From Ruminococcus sp. (lineage in GTDB: Bacteria; Bacillota; Clostridia; Oscillospirales; Acutalibacteraceae): a stretch of 64,000 bases of DNA. The stretch's first letter is position 1. Each line of letters begins with the position of its first letter. The position numbers and the translations under genes were made by a program. The stretch is taken from assembly GCA_017473555.1 (NCBI GenBank), contig JAFUKO010000068.1, positions 1 through 64,000 on the forward strand. Reading direction: 5' to 3'. The notes under the pieces were generated by a model. It made no database searches and was not told where the DNA came from. It worked only from the letters and a program-made list of their open reading frames with translations. Shown here in pieces: positions 1 through 7,313 of this stretch.

Positions 1-38
1 CAACAGCGTTCTTCTATGGTAAGATGATGGTAGTTCAT
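1..38 (-). CDS. IS30-family transposase, N-terminal fragment (runs off left edge)
   Basis: Only the first 12 codons are visible. On the minus strand an ATG at 38 is preceded by GGGAGAG and reads MNYHHLTIEERC. The pattern MNY-x-HLT-x-EER is the usual start of IS30-family transposases, which bind the insertion sequence ends and cut and paste the element. The rest lies outside the window, so completeness cannot be judged. The assignment rests on one short motif plus the end-like sequence at about 100-140. Confidence 0.5.
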   Translation of the reverse strand, partial: MNYHHLTIEERC

Positions 39-99
39 ATAAATCTCTCCCTTATTTTAGTTGTGTGGTAACTCTATTTTAACAGAGATTTGTATGAAC

Positions 100-140
100 T
101 TCTTCTTTTTTTAACTGTTGCACTTGATAGTATAATTCAC
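100..140. repeat. Probable terminal inverted-repeat end of the IS30-like element
   Basis: An AT-rich stretch contains AACTGTTGCACTTGA, about 75 bases upstream of the transposase start. Sequences with a GTTGCACTT core are common at the ends of IS30-family elements. The other end is outside the window, so the inverted repeat cannot be paired. Confidence 0.35.
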
Positions 141-148
141 CCAGATAA

Positions 149-188
149 AAACAGCCCGACCTGATATTATACAGGTCGGGCTTTCTTA
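149..188 (-). terminator. Rho-independent terminator of ychF
   Basis: An 11-bp perfect stem (AGCCCGACCTG, 153-163, with its complement at 172-182) is followed on the minus strand by a U-rich run. It lies just past the ychF stop codon. Confidence 0.85.
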
Positions 189-198
189 TGCCAAAATA

Positions 199-1293
199 TT
201 AAACATTGAATCTGAAAAGTACAACGTCGCCGTCTTTCATAACGTACTCTTTGCCTTCAGATCTGACTAAGCCTTTTTCTTTAGCAGCTGCCATAGAGCC
301 ACACTCGATAAGGTCATCGTATGCGATAACTTCTGCACGGATGAATCCGCGTTCAAAGTCGGTGTGGATTGTACCGGCAGCACCGGGAGCTTTTGTGCCT
401 TTCTTAATAGTCCATGCTCTTACCTCAGGTTTGCCAGCTGTAAGATATGAGATAAGACCTAAAAGTGAGTAGCACTCGTTGATGAGTCTGTCGAGTCCTG
501 ACTGCTCAAGACCAAGCTCAGATAATAACATCTCTTTTTCTTCCTTATCCATTTCGACAATCTGCTCTTCAAGTCCTGCACAGATAGGGAGCACTGCAGC
601 GTTTTCGGTAGCAGCAAGCTCTTTTACTGCTTTTAAACGTTCGTTGTCCTCGATACCGGATTCAAAATCGCTTTCGCTCATATTAGCGGCATAGATTACA
701 GGCTTGTTTGTGAGTAGCGCAACTTCTGAGAGTAACTTCTTCTCGTCTTCATCACATTCAACTGAACGGGCTGTCTTGCCGTTCTGGAGGGCTTCTTCGA
801 CTCTTTTGAAGAAGTCAACCTCGGCCTGATATTTCGTGTCAGCTTTTGTCATCTTCTGAGCTTTGTCGATTCTTCTTGTGATAAGTTCAACGTCTGATAA
901 AATAAGCTCTAAGTTGATTGTATCAATATCACGGATAGGGTCTACAGAGCCTTCTACGTGGATGATGTCGTCGTTATCAAAACATCTTACAACGTGTACG
1001 ATAGCGTCACACTCACGAATGTTAGAAAGGAACTTGTTGCCAAGGCCCTCGCCTTTTGACGCACCTTTAACAAGACCTGCGATATCTACAAACTCAATTG
1101 TAGCAGGAGTGTACTTATCAGGGTCGTACATCTCGGCTAGCTTATCAAGTCTTTTGTCAGGAACTGCAACAACGCCGACGTTAGGCTCGATTGTACAGAA
1201 AGGATAGTTTGCAGATTGTGCACCTGCGTTAGTGATAGCGTTAAAAAGTGTGCTCTTGCCGACATTTGGCAAGCCAACGATTCCTAATTTCAT
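199..1293 (-). CDS. ychF: Ribosome-associated P-loop ATPase/GTPase YchF
   Basis: The 364-residue product has the usual length of YchF, an Obg-related TRAFAC NTPase that binds ribosomes and tends to prefer ATP. The P-loop GLPNVGKST is at residues 7-15 and [10 protein letters not shown] forms the G3 region. The C-terminal TGS domain ends in [12 protein letters not shown]. The start codon has a strong AGGAGGT about 10 bases upstream. That start and its ribosome binding site belong to the adjacent integrative element: the ancestral 5' end (ATG AAA CTA GGA ATC GTT, with its own GGAGA) remains at 13277-13294, where it now runs into a stop after 16 codons. The protein sequence is unchanged because the element's copy encodes the same first residues. 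Transcription now probably depends on the element, by read-through from the integrase or a promoter in 1294-1401. Confidence 0.97.
   Translation of the reverse strand: MKLGIVGLPNVGKSTLFNAITNAGAQSANYPFCTIEPNVGVVAVPDKRLDKLAEMYDPDKYTPATIEFVDIAGLVKGASKGEGLGNKFLSNIRECDAIVHVVRCFDNDDIIHVEGSVDPIRDIDTINLELILSDVELITRRIDKAQKMTKADTKYQAEVDFFKRVEEALQNGKTARSVECDEDEKKLLSEVALLTNKPVIYAANMSESDFESGIEDNERLKAVKELAATENAAVLPICAGLEEQIVEMDKEEKEMLLSELGLEQSGLDRLINECYSLLGLISYLTAGKPEVRAWTIKKGTKAPGAAGTIHTDFERGFIRAEVIAYDDLIECGSMAAAKEKGLVRSEGKEYVMKDGDVVLFRFNV
1276..1293. repeat. Left attachment site core (att), overlapping codons 1-6 of ychF
   Basis: AACGATTCCTAATTTCAT matches 13277-13294 at 17 of 18 positions. On the minus strand it encodes MKLGIV, the start of YchF. 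The single difference is a synonymous third-base change in codon 3 (TTA versus CTA). Confidence 0.8.
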
Positions 1294-1357
1294 TTTTATC
1301 TTTACCTCCTAGGAAATCCTGATATATATGGTGTTTTCTGAATCTCTTCTTTTCTAT

Positions 1358-1377
1358 GAGTGCCACAACGAGTGCCA
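1358..1377 (+). repeat. Left arm-type direct repeat (candidate integrase binding site)
   Basis: The 20-bp sequence consists of two copies of GAGTGCCA spaced 12 bases apart and recurs identically, in the same orientation, at 13130-13149 near the right end. Tyrosine integrases with an N-terminal arm-binding domain bind paired direct repeats like this inside element ends. Confidence 0.6.
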
Positions 1378-1401
1378 CCAAGCATTAAAATACATAGATT
1401 T

Positions 1402-2538
1402 TTATGCAGAAACAAGATTTAGTGCATTTGCCACCATATTGATTTCTTTTAGTTTTTCTTCTTCTGTTATATGAACATATAAATTCATTGTAATTCCTAT
1501 GTTTGAGTGACCAAGAATCTTTTGCAATGTTTTTGGCAACATACCACCCTCAATGCACCTTGTTGCGAATGTGTGTCTGAGTACGTGCATAGAAAATCTT
1601 TTGATGTTTGCTTTATCGCATATCTTAAATAAAGCTGTGTCATAGGTGCTGTTTTTCACTGGTTCGCCTTTTCTGCATAAAAAGACTTGTTCAGCCCATT
1701 CATCAGGAATATATTTAATATTTTGATTCTTTGCTTTTTGAGATTTTAAAATCCTAATTGCTTCATCTGTAAGCGGTATTGTTCGGTAACCTGATTTGCT
1801 CTTTGGTTCGCCTACTCGCCATGCTCCTGTGGTGTAGCGGTATTCCATTGACCTTTCAATTTTTAATGTCTTTTCTTCAAAGTCAATGTCTTTCCATTTC
1901 AAGCCTACAAGTTCTCCTGTGCGAAGTCCTGTTTGAAGTATAAACCTGTATTGGTTTTCGTAACTTTGACCTTTTGCACTTTCCAAGAACTGTTTTTGAA
2001 TATCAACCGATAAGGCTTCTTTTTTCTCAGATGGCTTTCCCATATCGCTTTTTACAGATTTTTTACAAGGGTTATGTATGATAATATCGTTTTCCTTTGC
2101 AAACTCCAACATATTGTAAAGTGCAATTCTGGTCTGATAAATAGTGCTTGTTCGGTAGCCCTCATCAGCCATATTTGTAAAAATCAGCTGACAATGTAAA
2201 GGCTTTACTTCTGTCAGTAGCTTTTTACCGATGACCTTTTTTATGTTTATCTGATAGCGTTCTCTGTAGTTTCGTACAGTATTAGGTCTGACGGTTTTTT
2301 CTTTAATGCTAATCCAATATTCAAACCAATAATCAACTATCATATTAGAAGCGTGTTCAAGGTCGCTATGTTCATCAATGTATCTTGTATCTACAAGCCA
2401 TTGCTTAACCTCTTGTAATTTCTTTGAGCGTTTAGATTTTCGCTTGCCGAATTTGTCAACAAATCTTGCACAGTATGTGCCGTTTGATTGCTGATAAATT
2501 CCCTCGCCAAGTTCTTTGCCTTTTAAATCCTTTCCCAT
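1402..2538 (-). CDS. Tyrosine recombinase/integrase
   Basis: This 378-residue phage/ICE-type integrase catalyses site-specific integration and excision. An N-terminal arm-binding region (residues 10-60) resembles the AP2-like domain of Tn916-type integrases. A SAM-like core-binding domain spans about 65-155 and the catalytic domain about 175-365. Catalytic residues visible are R206 (TGLRTGEL), a lysine near 248, H318 and R321 (HVLRHTF), H344 (LGHS) and the nucleophile Y354 (NLYVH). The start has AAGGAG 10 bases upstream. It is the last gene of the minus-strand module, next to the attachment site, with a hairpin terminator between it and the excisionase gene. All catalytic residues are intact, so it is probably active. 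Confidence 0.95.
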   Translation of the reverse strand: MGKDLKGKELGEGIYQQSNGTYCARFVDKFGKRKSKRSKKLQEVKQWLVDTRYIDEHSDLEHASNMIVDYWFEYWISIKEKTVRPNTVRNYRERYQINIKKVIGKKLLTEVKPLHCQLIFTNMADEGYRTSTIYQTRIALYNMLEFAKENDIIIHNPCKKSVKSDMGKPSEKKEALSVDIQKQFLESAKGQSYENQYRFILQTGLRTGELVGLKWKDIDFEEKTLKIERSMEYRYTTGAWRVGEPKSKSGYRTIPLTDEAIRILKSQKAKNQNIKYIPDEWAEQVFLCRKGEPVKNSTYDTALFKICDKANIKRFSMHVLRHTFATRCIEGGMLPKTLQKILGHSNIGITMNLYVHITEEEKLKEINMVANALNLVSA

Positions 2539-2560
2539 AATAGTAAGCTCCTTTCAAAAA

Positions 2561-2604
2561 GAAGCCCCAATATAGCACTATATATAATACCATAATGGGG
2601 CTTC
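2561..2604 (-). terminator. Hairpin terminator between xis and int
   Basis: GAAGCCCCA (2561-2569) pairs with TGGGGCTTC (2596-2604). On the minus strand the stem is followed by TTTTTG just before the integrase ribosome binding site. It would reduce read-through from the upstream operon into the integrase. Confidence 0.6.
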
Positions 2605-2652
2605 AAATTCAATTAGAAAATTGAAATTATTACATTGTTTTTATTAAAGATA

Positions 2653-2850
2653 TTATAAGACGACATTTTGGTTAATGAATTTTTCAAATTCCTTTCGTTT
2701 AACTAATTTCTTTCTGCCAACATACAAGACAAAAGGGCATTTAGGGGCTTTCATCAGCTCTGTAAGTTTGTTTTGTCCTATGTTGCTGTATTCAGAAGCT
2801 TCAACAATGGTTAAATTAGCCTTTTCCCAAATCGGTACATTTTGTTCCAT
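2653..2850 (-). CDS. Excisionase, Tn916 Xis-type small winged-helix protein
   Basis: A 65-residue protein starting at the ATG at 2850 (MEQNVPIWEKANLTI). It closely follows the layout of Tn916 Xis, with PIW-E, LT-I-EAS, IG-NKL and a basic KRKEFEKFI near the end. Such proteins bend DNA at the element ends and steer the integrase toward excision. An open frame extends upstream to 2964, but that part overlaps the ftsK-like gene and adds residues unlike the family. The ATG at 2850 lies after GGTGATTG and gives the expected length. It overlaps the end of the translocase gene and is probably translationally coupled to it. Confidence 0.8.
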   Translation of the reverse strand: MEQNVPIWEKANLTIVEASEYSNIGQNKLTELMKAPKCPFVLYVGRKKLVKRKEFEKFINQNVVL

Positions 2851-2854
2851 ACAA

Positions 2855-4126
2855 TCACCATTCATTATCGTTAAAATAATAGGATTTGAATAAAACACCT
2901 GTATTTGTAAGGAATATACCTTGCTTGTCCTTTGGGATTTTTTCAGCTCCGTCAGAGTTATCAAGAATAATCTGAGAAAGCACCTTGTCAGCTCTACCGC
3001 AAATTCTAAAGTCGATGTTGTTTTTTATCTGACCTTTGAGAACATCAGCATCAGGTCTTTGGGTTGCTAAAATAAGATGTATTCCAAAAGCTCGTCCTTG
3101 CCTTGCGATAGTGGATAATAGGCTTTCAATTTTTGCAACCTCAGATTTACTTCCCTTGTCTAAGCCTGTTTTGTCAAGAAGTTCAGCTATTTCATCACAT
3201 GCAAAAACTACCCTTTTGAAAGTACAGTTACATTTCCTGTTGTATGTTTCAATGTTTGCACACTCACAATCAAAAAATAATTGCTTTCTGCTGTTCAGTT
3301 CATCAACGATGTATTCAAGGCAATTAATCAACTTTTCCTGTTGAGTAACTATGTTACACTTTCTCTGCCATACTCCGCAGAAATCAACACCGCCTTTAAA
3401 ATCGGCTACGTGAACTTCAAAGCCTTTTTCAACGCATTGCATTAACAACAATTTGAGCAAGACAGACTTGCCCGAACCTGACGAACCGCCAATAAGAATA
3501 TGGGGAGTAACTTTTAAGTCTACCTTTTCTGTATCAAGGTGACTTTCGCCAAGTAATAAAACACTTTCGTTATCTGTCAATAGTTTATTATTCCATTCAA
3601 TCATTTGTGGTAAATCCTTTCTTGTAGTTATTGTTTTTAAAAATACGTGTTGAAAATCTTTGCCTGAATCAACACTCACTATACGGACATTAAGAGCCGT
3701 TTCAATATCAGATAGTTTTTTCTCGTATTCTGTAAGAGGGATAGTAGGGGAGTAAAATTCTAGGATTTCAGCTTTTGCTTCTCTAAATCTCGATAACAAA
3801 AGAGGTGTGTTTCCAGCTCTGTCTTTAAAGCCGACATTGTAAAGACACATTTCAACTCGTTTTGCTGATAATGGTGTACCTAATATTGATACAATGAGAA
3901 GTACACCAATAACTGCAATAGCTATCACTACTAAGCTAAATCCCCATAATAAAAACGTTGATAAAGCAGAGGATGTAATTTTAAGTATGCTATCTCTTGT
4001 CATATACCAAGCAAAAAACACAGCGACCAAGAATAGTATTGGAAATACAGATTTCCACTTCTTGCTCCAAATGTTTTTAATACCTGTTAGTAAGCGAACA
4101 GAGTTTATGGATTTAAGTATCTTCAT
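2855..4126 (-). CDS. FtsK/SpoIIIE-type DNA translocase (TcpA/Tn916 Orf21-like)
   Basis: A 423-residue membrane-bound P-loop ATPase. Two hydrophobic segments (about 28-41 and 57-81) anchor the N-terminus. The FtsK-like motor has Walker A GGSSGSGKS at 213-221 and Walker B VVFACDE at 306-312, and ATQRPDADV follows as in the family. In ICEs this protein class acts as the coupling ATPase that delivers the relaxase-DNA complex to the transfer channel. It lacks the gamma domain of chromosomal FtsK and is shorter. The start overlaps the 3' end of rep by 14 bases and has AAGGAAGTG upstream, so the two are likely coupled. Its presence beside rep suggests that the Rep-processed strand is moved between cells, but no secretion machinery is encoded here. 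Confidence 0.88.
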   Translation of the reverse strand: MKILKSINSVRLLTGIKNIWSKKWKSVFPILFLVAVFFAWYMTRDSILKITSSALSTFLLWGFSLVVIAIAVIGVLLIVSILGTPLSAKRVEMCLYNVGFKDRAGNTPLLLSRFREAKAEILEFYSPTIPLTEYEKKLSDIETALNVRIVSVDSGKDFQHVFLKTITTRKDLPQMIEWNNKLLTDNESVLLLGESHLDTEKVDLKVTPHILIGGSSGSGKSVLLKLLLMQCVEKGFEVHVADFKGGVDFCGVWQRKCNIVTQQEKLINCLEYIVDELNSRKQLFFDCECANIETYNRKCNCTFKRVVFACDEIAELLDKTGLDKGSKSEVAKIESLLSTIARQGRAFGIHLILATQRPDADVLKGQIKNNIDFRICGRADKVLSQIILDNSDGAEKIPKDKQGIFLTNTGVLFKSYYFNDNEW

Positions 4127-5087
4127 CTAATTTCACTTCCTTGTGTAAAGTTTTCTGTTTTGCATTGCCCTTTTTGTCATACTCGACTACATAATTTATT
4201 CGCCTTAAAAAAGCATTGTAGGTTTTCGGCTTCTCAACTTGTTCCCGTACATATTGTTTGTTAAGTGGTAAGTTGCTTGTAAATATAACTTTGGTATAAC
4301 AAGCAACTTTGTCCGTGTATCGTGCAGGCAACATTAAAGGGTAAACATCCAAGAAATTAAGCATATCTTCAATTGGAATTTGAGAAGCGAATTCTTCAAA
4401 TACAAGCACATCTTGTCCCGAATAGGAATCAAACTTTATGCCGTTTTTGGGATATGTTGTAATTCTGCAAATACTTTCCGCAGGGAATTGTTTATAAATC
4501 CCTCTTGTTTTACCAACACCGCTTGCTCCGTATATGTAGGTAACACAAACGCTACGCATACGCTCTCGGTACTTATCAGCAAGAAAAGTTTGTCTGACAG
4601 TATCAATTGCATTTGCTCTGAAAATGTGTTGTGGGTATTCAGTTATGATTTCACTTGTAGATAATCCTGAAACAATATCATCAAGAATTTGTGATAACTC
4701 AGGGGAGTGTTCTTCAAGTTCAGAGGGGGCTTCTCCGTACTCTCTAAAACTTCCCTCAACACTTGTTTCGGCTTTATCTGTGTTTTCCCATTTTCCTGTT
4801 TTAGTTATGTAAGCAATATTGTCGGCAACTGAACCATAGGCTTTGTCGATATGTGCAGTTGTGAATCGTTTTTTTATTGTGGAAAAACGGATTCTGCTGT
4901 TAGCATAAATAAACAAGTGAATGTGAGGTGTGCCGTTTTCGCCGATTTCTCGGCTAAGGCAAGCATATCTGAACTTGAACGTATTTAGTATCTTTTCAAT
5001 CTCACTTTCACTAAAATTATGCTCGTTAGGATTATTAATCGTCAAAAGCCATTTCCGACATTGTATATCCCTACTAATTTTTCTCAC
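4113..5087 (-). CDS. CRESS-DNA virus-like replication initiator Rep (HUH endonuclease + SF3 helicase)
   Basis: A 324-residue protein with all motifs of circovirus-type Reps in order. Endonuclease motif I is WLLTINNPNE (13-22), the HUH motif is HIHLF (55-59) and the catalytic tyrosine motif is YITK (Y93, K96). The superfamily 3 helicase part has Walker A YGASGVGKT (186-194), Walker B VLVFEEF (227-233) and motif C VIFTSN (267-272). In this family Tyr93 would nick the origin and stay covalently bound to the 5' end, and the helicase unwinds DNA for rolling-circle replication. Related Reps occur on bacterial plasmids and integrated elements (the pCRESS groups). The matching origin stem-loop lies 17-49 bases upstream. 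The GTG at 5087 overlaps its own Shine-Dalgarno-like GAGGTGAG, so the true start is uncertain; an ATT at 5078 is an alternative. Confidence 0.9.
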   Translation of the reverse strand: MRKISRDIQCRKWLLTINNPNEHNFSESEIEKILNTFKFRYACLSREIGENGTPHIHLFIYANSRIRFSTIKKRFTTAHIDKAYGSVADNIAYITKTGKWENTDKAETSVEGSFREYGEAPSELEEHSPELSQILDDIVSGLSTSEIITEYPQHIFRANAIDTVRQTFLADKYRERMRSVCVTYIYGASGVGKTRGIYKQFPAESICRITTYPKNGIKFDSYSGQDVLVFEEFASQIPIEDMLNFLDVYPLMLPARYTDKVACYTKVIFTSNLPLNKQYVREQVEKPKTYNAFLRRINYVVEYDKKGNAKQKTLHKEVKLDEDT

Positions 5088-5095
5088 CTCGCTTG

Positions 5096-5144
5096 TGACA
5101 TTTGTGCCTAAAGGGTAATACTTACCCTTTAGGCACAGCCGTCA
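5096..5144 (-). other. Putative rolling-circle origin: stem-loop with CRESS-type nonanucleotide
   Basis: A perfect 12-bp stem (5104-5115 with 5125-5136) encloses a 9-base loop; three further loop bases on each side can also pair. Read on the minus strand, the same strand as rep, the loop region contains AAGTATTAC (5123 down to 5115). This fits the NANTATTAC origin motif of circoviruses and geminiviruses. By analogy the nick would fall between T5117 and A5116. Outside the stem, TGAC (5096-5099) and GTCA (5141-5144) extend the symmetry after a 4-base interruption. No U-run follows on either strand, so it is not a simple terminator. Confidence 0.75.
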
Positions 5145-5172
5145 TTGAAAACGCTCTAAGGAGCGTTTTCAA
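5145..5172. repeat. Second perfect hairpin beside the putative origin
   Basis: TTGAAAACGCTC (5145-5156) pairs perfectly with GAGCGTTTTCAA (5161-5172) across a 4-base loop. It lies immediately beside the putative origin, between the DUF961-like gene and rep. No U-run follows. It could be a single-strand origin, a Rep-binding feature or an mRNA processing structure; the sequence does not decide. Confidence 0.6.
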
Positions 5173-5193
5173 CAACAGCTTTCCTGTCAGTAG

Positions 5194-5523
5194 TTAATTT
5201 TTGCTTTCAACCGGTTTGATACCCTTTGCAGTAGCTCGTACAATGTAGCCGTTTGGTGTCCAAACAGGACACATTTCTAAGCCAATAATCTCAACTTCCA
5301 AAGGATTATCTTCGCTTACATCCAACTGTTTGGCGGAAGCATCAACTTTCACCGCAAGTTTTTCATAACCAAGTGCAGGACAAAGAATTTCATATTTAAA
5401 TGCAACTACTTCATCTGAAACTCTTTTTCCATTCTCGTATACATACACAGGCTTTGAAGATAGAGCCATCAAATCCCTGCCAAGACACTTAGTGTCAAAT
5501 TTCATTCTGCTAATAATATCCAT
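5194..5523 (-). CDS. DUF961/YdcP-like ICE protein
   Basis: A 109-residue protein with RDLMALSSKPVYVYENG, then VSDEVV-FKYEILCP, then a beta-rich part ending in EMCPVWTPNG. This order resembles the DUF961 (YdcP) proteins encoded at the start of Tn916-type conjugation modules (Orf22/Orf23), whose function is unknown. It is the first gene of the minus-strand replication/transfer module and is followed by the two hairpins and rep. The start has AGGAGG 7 bases upstream. The match is to general layout rather than a diagnostic motif, so confidence is moderate. Confidence 0.55.
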   Translation of the reverse strand: MDIISRMKFDTKCLGRDLMALSSKPVYVYENGKRVSDEVVAFKYEILCPALGYEKLAVKVDASAKQLDVSEDNPLEVEIIGLEMCPVWTPNGYIVRATAKGIKPVESKN

Positions 5524-5548
5524 AGTTTAACCTCCTGATAGTATGTTT

Positions 5549-5562
5549 CGTAATCGATTACG
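5549..5562. promoter_or_regulatory. 14-bp palindromic operator candidate
   Basis: CGTAATCGATTACG is a perfect palindrome 26 bases upstream of the DUF961-like gene, in the divergent region shared with the regulator at 5666. A possible minus-strand -10 (TATGAT, 5573-5568) lies just upstream, so a bound repressor would block that operon. Confidence 0.55.
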
Positions 5563-5603
5563 ATATCATCATATCTTACTATTCTTTAAATGAACATGGA
5601 CAG

Positions 5604-5648
5604 TTTCCAATAAATTTCCAATATACTTTATTTAATTTGTGATATAAT
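5604..5648 (+). promoter_or_regulatory. Promoter of the element regulator with two direct repeats
   Basis: TATAAT at 5643-5648 is a good -10 for the gene starting at 5666. Upstream, TTTCCAATA occurs twice (5604-5612 and 5615-5623) with an 11-base period, about one helical turn, which suggests a protein-binding site. Confidence 0.45.
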
Positions 5649-5665
5649 TTTCTCGAGGTGATTTT

Positions 5666-6367
5666 ATGAAAAAACAAAATAATAATCCATATTTAGCAGA
5701 GCAAATCAAACGTTTGAAAGCTGTCTTTGAATATTTAAAATTGAAAGGAATATCGCAAACAAGAGTAGCGAAAAAATTCGAACAAGAAATTAATAGGCTT
5801 TATGAAGAAGATGAAAAATGTGAAAAATTGAAAGTATTGGATAAAGTTAACGATTGGGCTATATGCGAATATAAAACAGGAAAAAGGAAAAATATTCCAG
5901 ACGAATTTCTAGAATTTCTACATAAAGAATACAAAATTAACCCTAGATATATTCGACAAGAATCCGAATTAATGCTTACTACTATCAACAGTAAGTTAAT
6001 GGCATTTGATGAGTTATTCAGTTCATGGAACACTATAGAAAGAACACGAACAACATCTAAAGGCAGAAAAGAATTAAAAAAGTATTTACACCTAAAGTTA
6101 GATAAAAACTTTTATGATTTTATGTTAGAATATGGTGATACACTTTTGTCTGCGGTAGATGATGGTATTTTAACTTTAGAAGAAGGGATAAAGACACTTG
6201 AAAAAATATATGAAAGTGAAGAAAACTTGCAAGAATTTGTTCTAATACCATGCAAAGATTTCAAACGGATTGTAGCTGAAGAAACAACAAGAAATAAACA
6301 ATTCCATGAAGTTATTGATATCATTGAGCATATAGATTATTTTAGTGACGATTCTGAAACAGATTGA
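5666..6367 (+). CDS. Putative DNA-binding regulator of the element
   Basis: A 233-residue soluble, charged protein of unrecognised family. Residues 9-75 (LAEQIKRLKAVFEYLKLKG, then SQTRVAKKFEQ) look like a helical DNA-binding region with a turn near GISQTRV, and NIPDEFLEFLHKEYKIN resembles the later helices of XRE-like domains. It is divergent from the rep/transfer operon, with a palindrome and direct repeats in the shared promoter region. This is the usual position of an element's repressor or ImmR-type switch. It has a clear ribosome binding site (GAGGTGA) and its own terminator. The regulatory role is inferred from position and fold impression only. Confidence 0.5.
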   Translation: MKKQNNNPYLAEQIKRLKAVFEYLKLKGISQTRVAKKFEQEINRLYEEDEKCEKLKVLDKVNDWAICEYKTGKRKNIPDEFLEFLHKEYKINPRYIRQESELMLTTINSKLMAFDELFSSWNTIERTRTTSKGRKELKKYLHLKLDKNFYDFMLEYGDTLLSAVDDGILTLEEGIKTLEKIYESEENLQEFVLIPCKDFKRIVAEETTRNKQFHEVIDIIEHIDYFSDDSETD

Positions 6368-6385
6368 AATTTTCACTTATAGATA

Positions 6386-6427
6386 AATCTCCTTATGAGA
6401 GTCAAATCTTATAAGGAGATTATTTTT
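6386..6427 (+). terminator. Terminator of the element regulator gene
   Basis: AATCTCCTTAT (6386-6396) pairs perfectly with ATAAGGAGATT (6411-6421), followed by a T-rich tract. Confidence 0.8.
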
Positions 6428-6759
6428 ATATCCGATTTTAGGCATTGTCACGCTTAGATTATTTTCTTCTGTATTGATTATTCAAAAAATCTTCATCGTA
6501 GGATTTACTATCGCATTTTTAAAAAATTGAAATTGAATATCAAACATTGCCCTGACGGCGTATCGTTATTACTTGCTATTTGACATTAAATATCGAATTT
6601 TTATTTTTTACGATTGTAAACCCCATACGATTGAAGACTTTTTAAGCGAATATTTCAAAATTCAGAAAGGAGAAAAAATCGTGACAATTTAAAAATCGGT
6701 GAAACCCCACCGAAATCAGAGCTTATTATCGAATATTAAAAATTAAAGGAGTACAGACA
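6428..6759. other. Non-coding stretch upstream of the J-domain gene
   Basis: This 330-base AT-rich interval holds no convincing gene. Near its end AAAGGAG precedes a four-codon reading frame (GTG ACA ATT TAA, 6680-6691). A small hairpin (TCGGTG with CACCGA, 6695-6712) follows, and then the ribosome binding site of the J-domain gene. This could be a leader or a decayed gene start. Confidence 0.3.
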
Positions 6760-7248
6760 ATGAAATACTTTACAAATTGCAAAACAGCAGAGGAACTGAA
6801 AAAGGAATACCGCAGATTAGCAAAAGAGCTTCATCCCGATTTAGGCGGTGACACAGAAGAATTCAAAATTATGCAGAATGAATTTGAAAAGATGTGGGAA
6901 CGCTTAAAGAATGTTCATAAAAATTCAGAGGGTGAAACCTATACCAAGGAAAGCACCGAAACAGTCGAAGAATTCATACATATAATTGAAGTACTAACAC
7001 CACTTAAAAATATACTGGTCGAAATTTGTGGCTCTTGGATTTGGGTGACAGGCAACACAAAAGAACATAAAGATATATTTAAACAGTTGAAGTTTAGATA
7101 TTCTCACAAAAAACAAGCGTGGTACTATCACACCGAGCCATACAAAAAGAAAGGCAAGCGAGAGTTGACTCTTGACGAAATCCGTGATATGTTTGGCTCT
7201 CAGAGTTATCAAAAGGAACCCGAAAAACAGCTTGCATTACAAGATTAA
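6760..7248 (+). CDS. J-domain (DnaJ-like) protein
   Basis: A 162-residue protein with an N-terminal J-domain: helix II KKEYRRLAKELHPD, the HPD signature at residues 25-27, then LGGD and a third helix. J-domains stimulate DnaK ATPase. The remaining 100 residues contain a compact alpha/beta region (WIWVTGNTKEHKDIFK, then YSHKKQAWYYH) seen in J-domain proteins of plasmids and ICEs, and nothing resembling the zinc or substrate domains of DnaJ. AAAGGAG lies 11 bases upstream of the start. It may recruit host DnaK for replication or transfer, as some mobile elements do; that is an inference. Confidence 0.85.
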   Translation: MKYFTNCKTAEELKKEYRRLAKELHPDLGGDTEEFKIMQNEFEKMWERLKNVHKNSEGETYTKESTETVEEFIHIIEVLTPLKNILVEICGSWIWVTGNTKEHKDIFKQLKFRYSHKKQAWYYHTEPYKKKGKRELTLDEIRDMFGSQSYQKEPEKQLALQD

Positions 7249-7254
7249 ATAGGT

Positions 7255-7286
7255 TAGGGAAGCGGTCAGCTTCCCTATTATTTTTG
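7255..7286 (+). terminator. Terminator of the J-domain gene
   Basis: TAGGGAAGC pairs with GCTTCCCTA across GGTCA, followed by ATTATTTTT. Confidence 0.85.
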
Positions 7287-7313
7287 TTCCCTCCGCCCAC
7301 CCTATAATAAACA

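Noticed and set aside
2851..2964. Upstream extension of the excisionase frame
   Set aside because: The added residues overlap the FtsK-like gene, have no ribosome binding site and do not fit the 65-70 residue Xis family.
5104..5136. Hairpin upstream of rep read as a simple transcription terminator
   Set aside because: No U-run follows on either strand, and the loop matches the origin nonanucleotide, so the origin reading explains it better.
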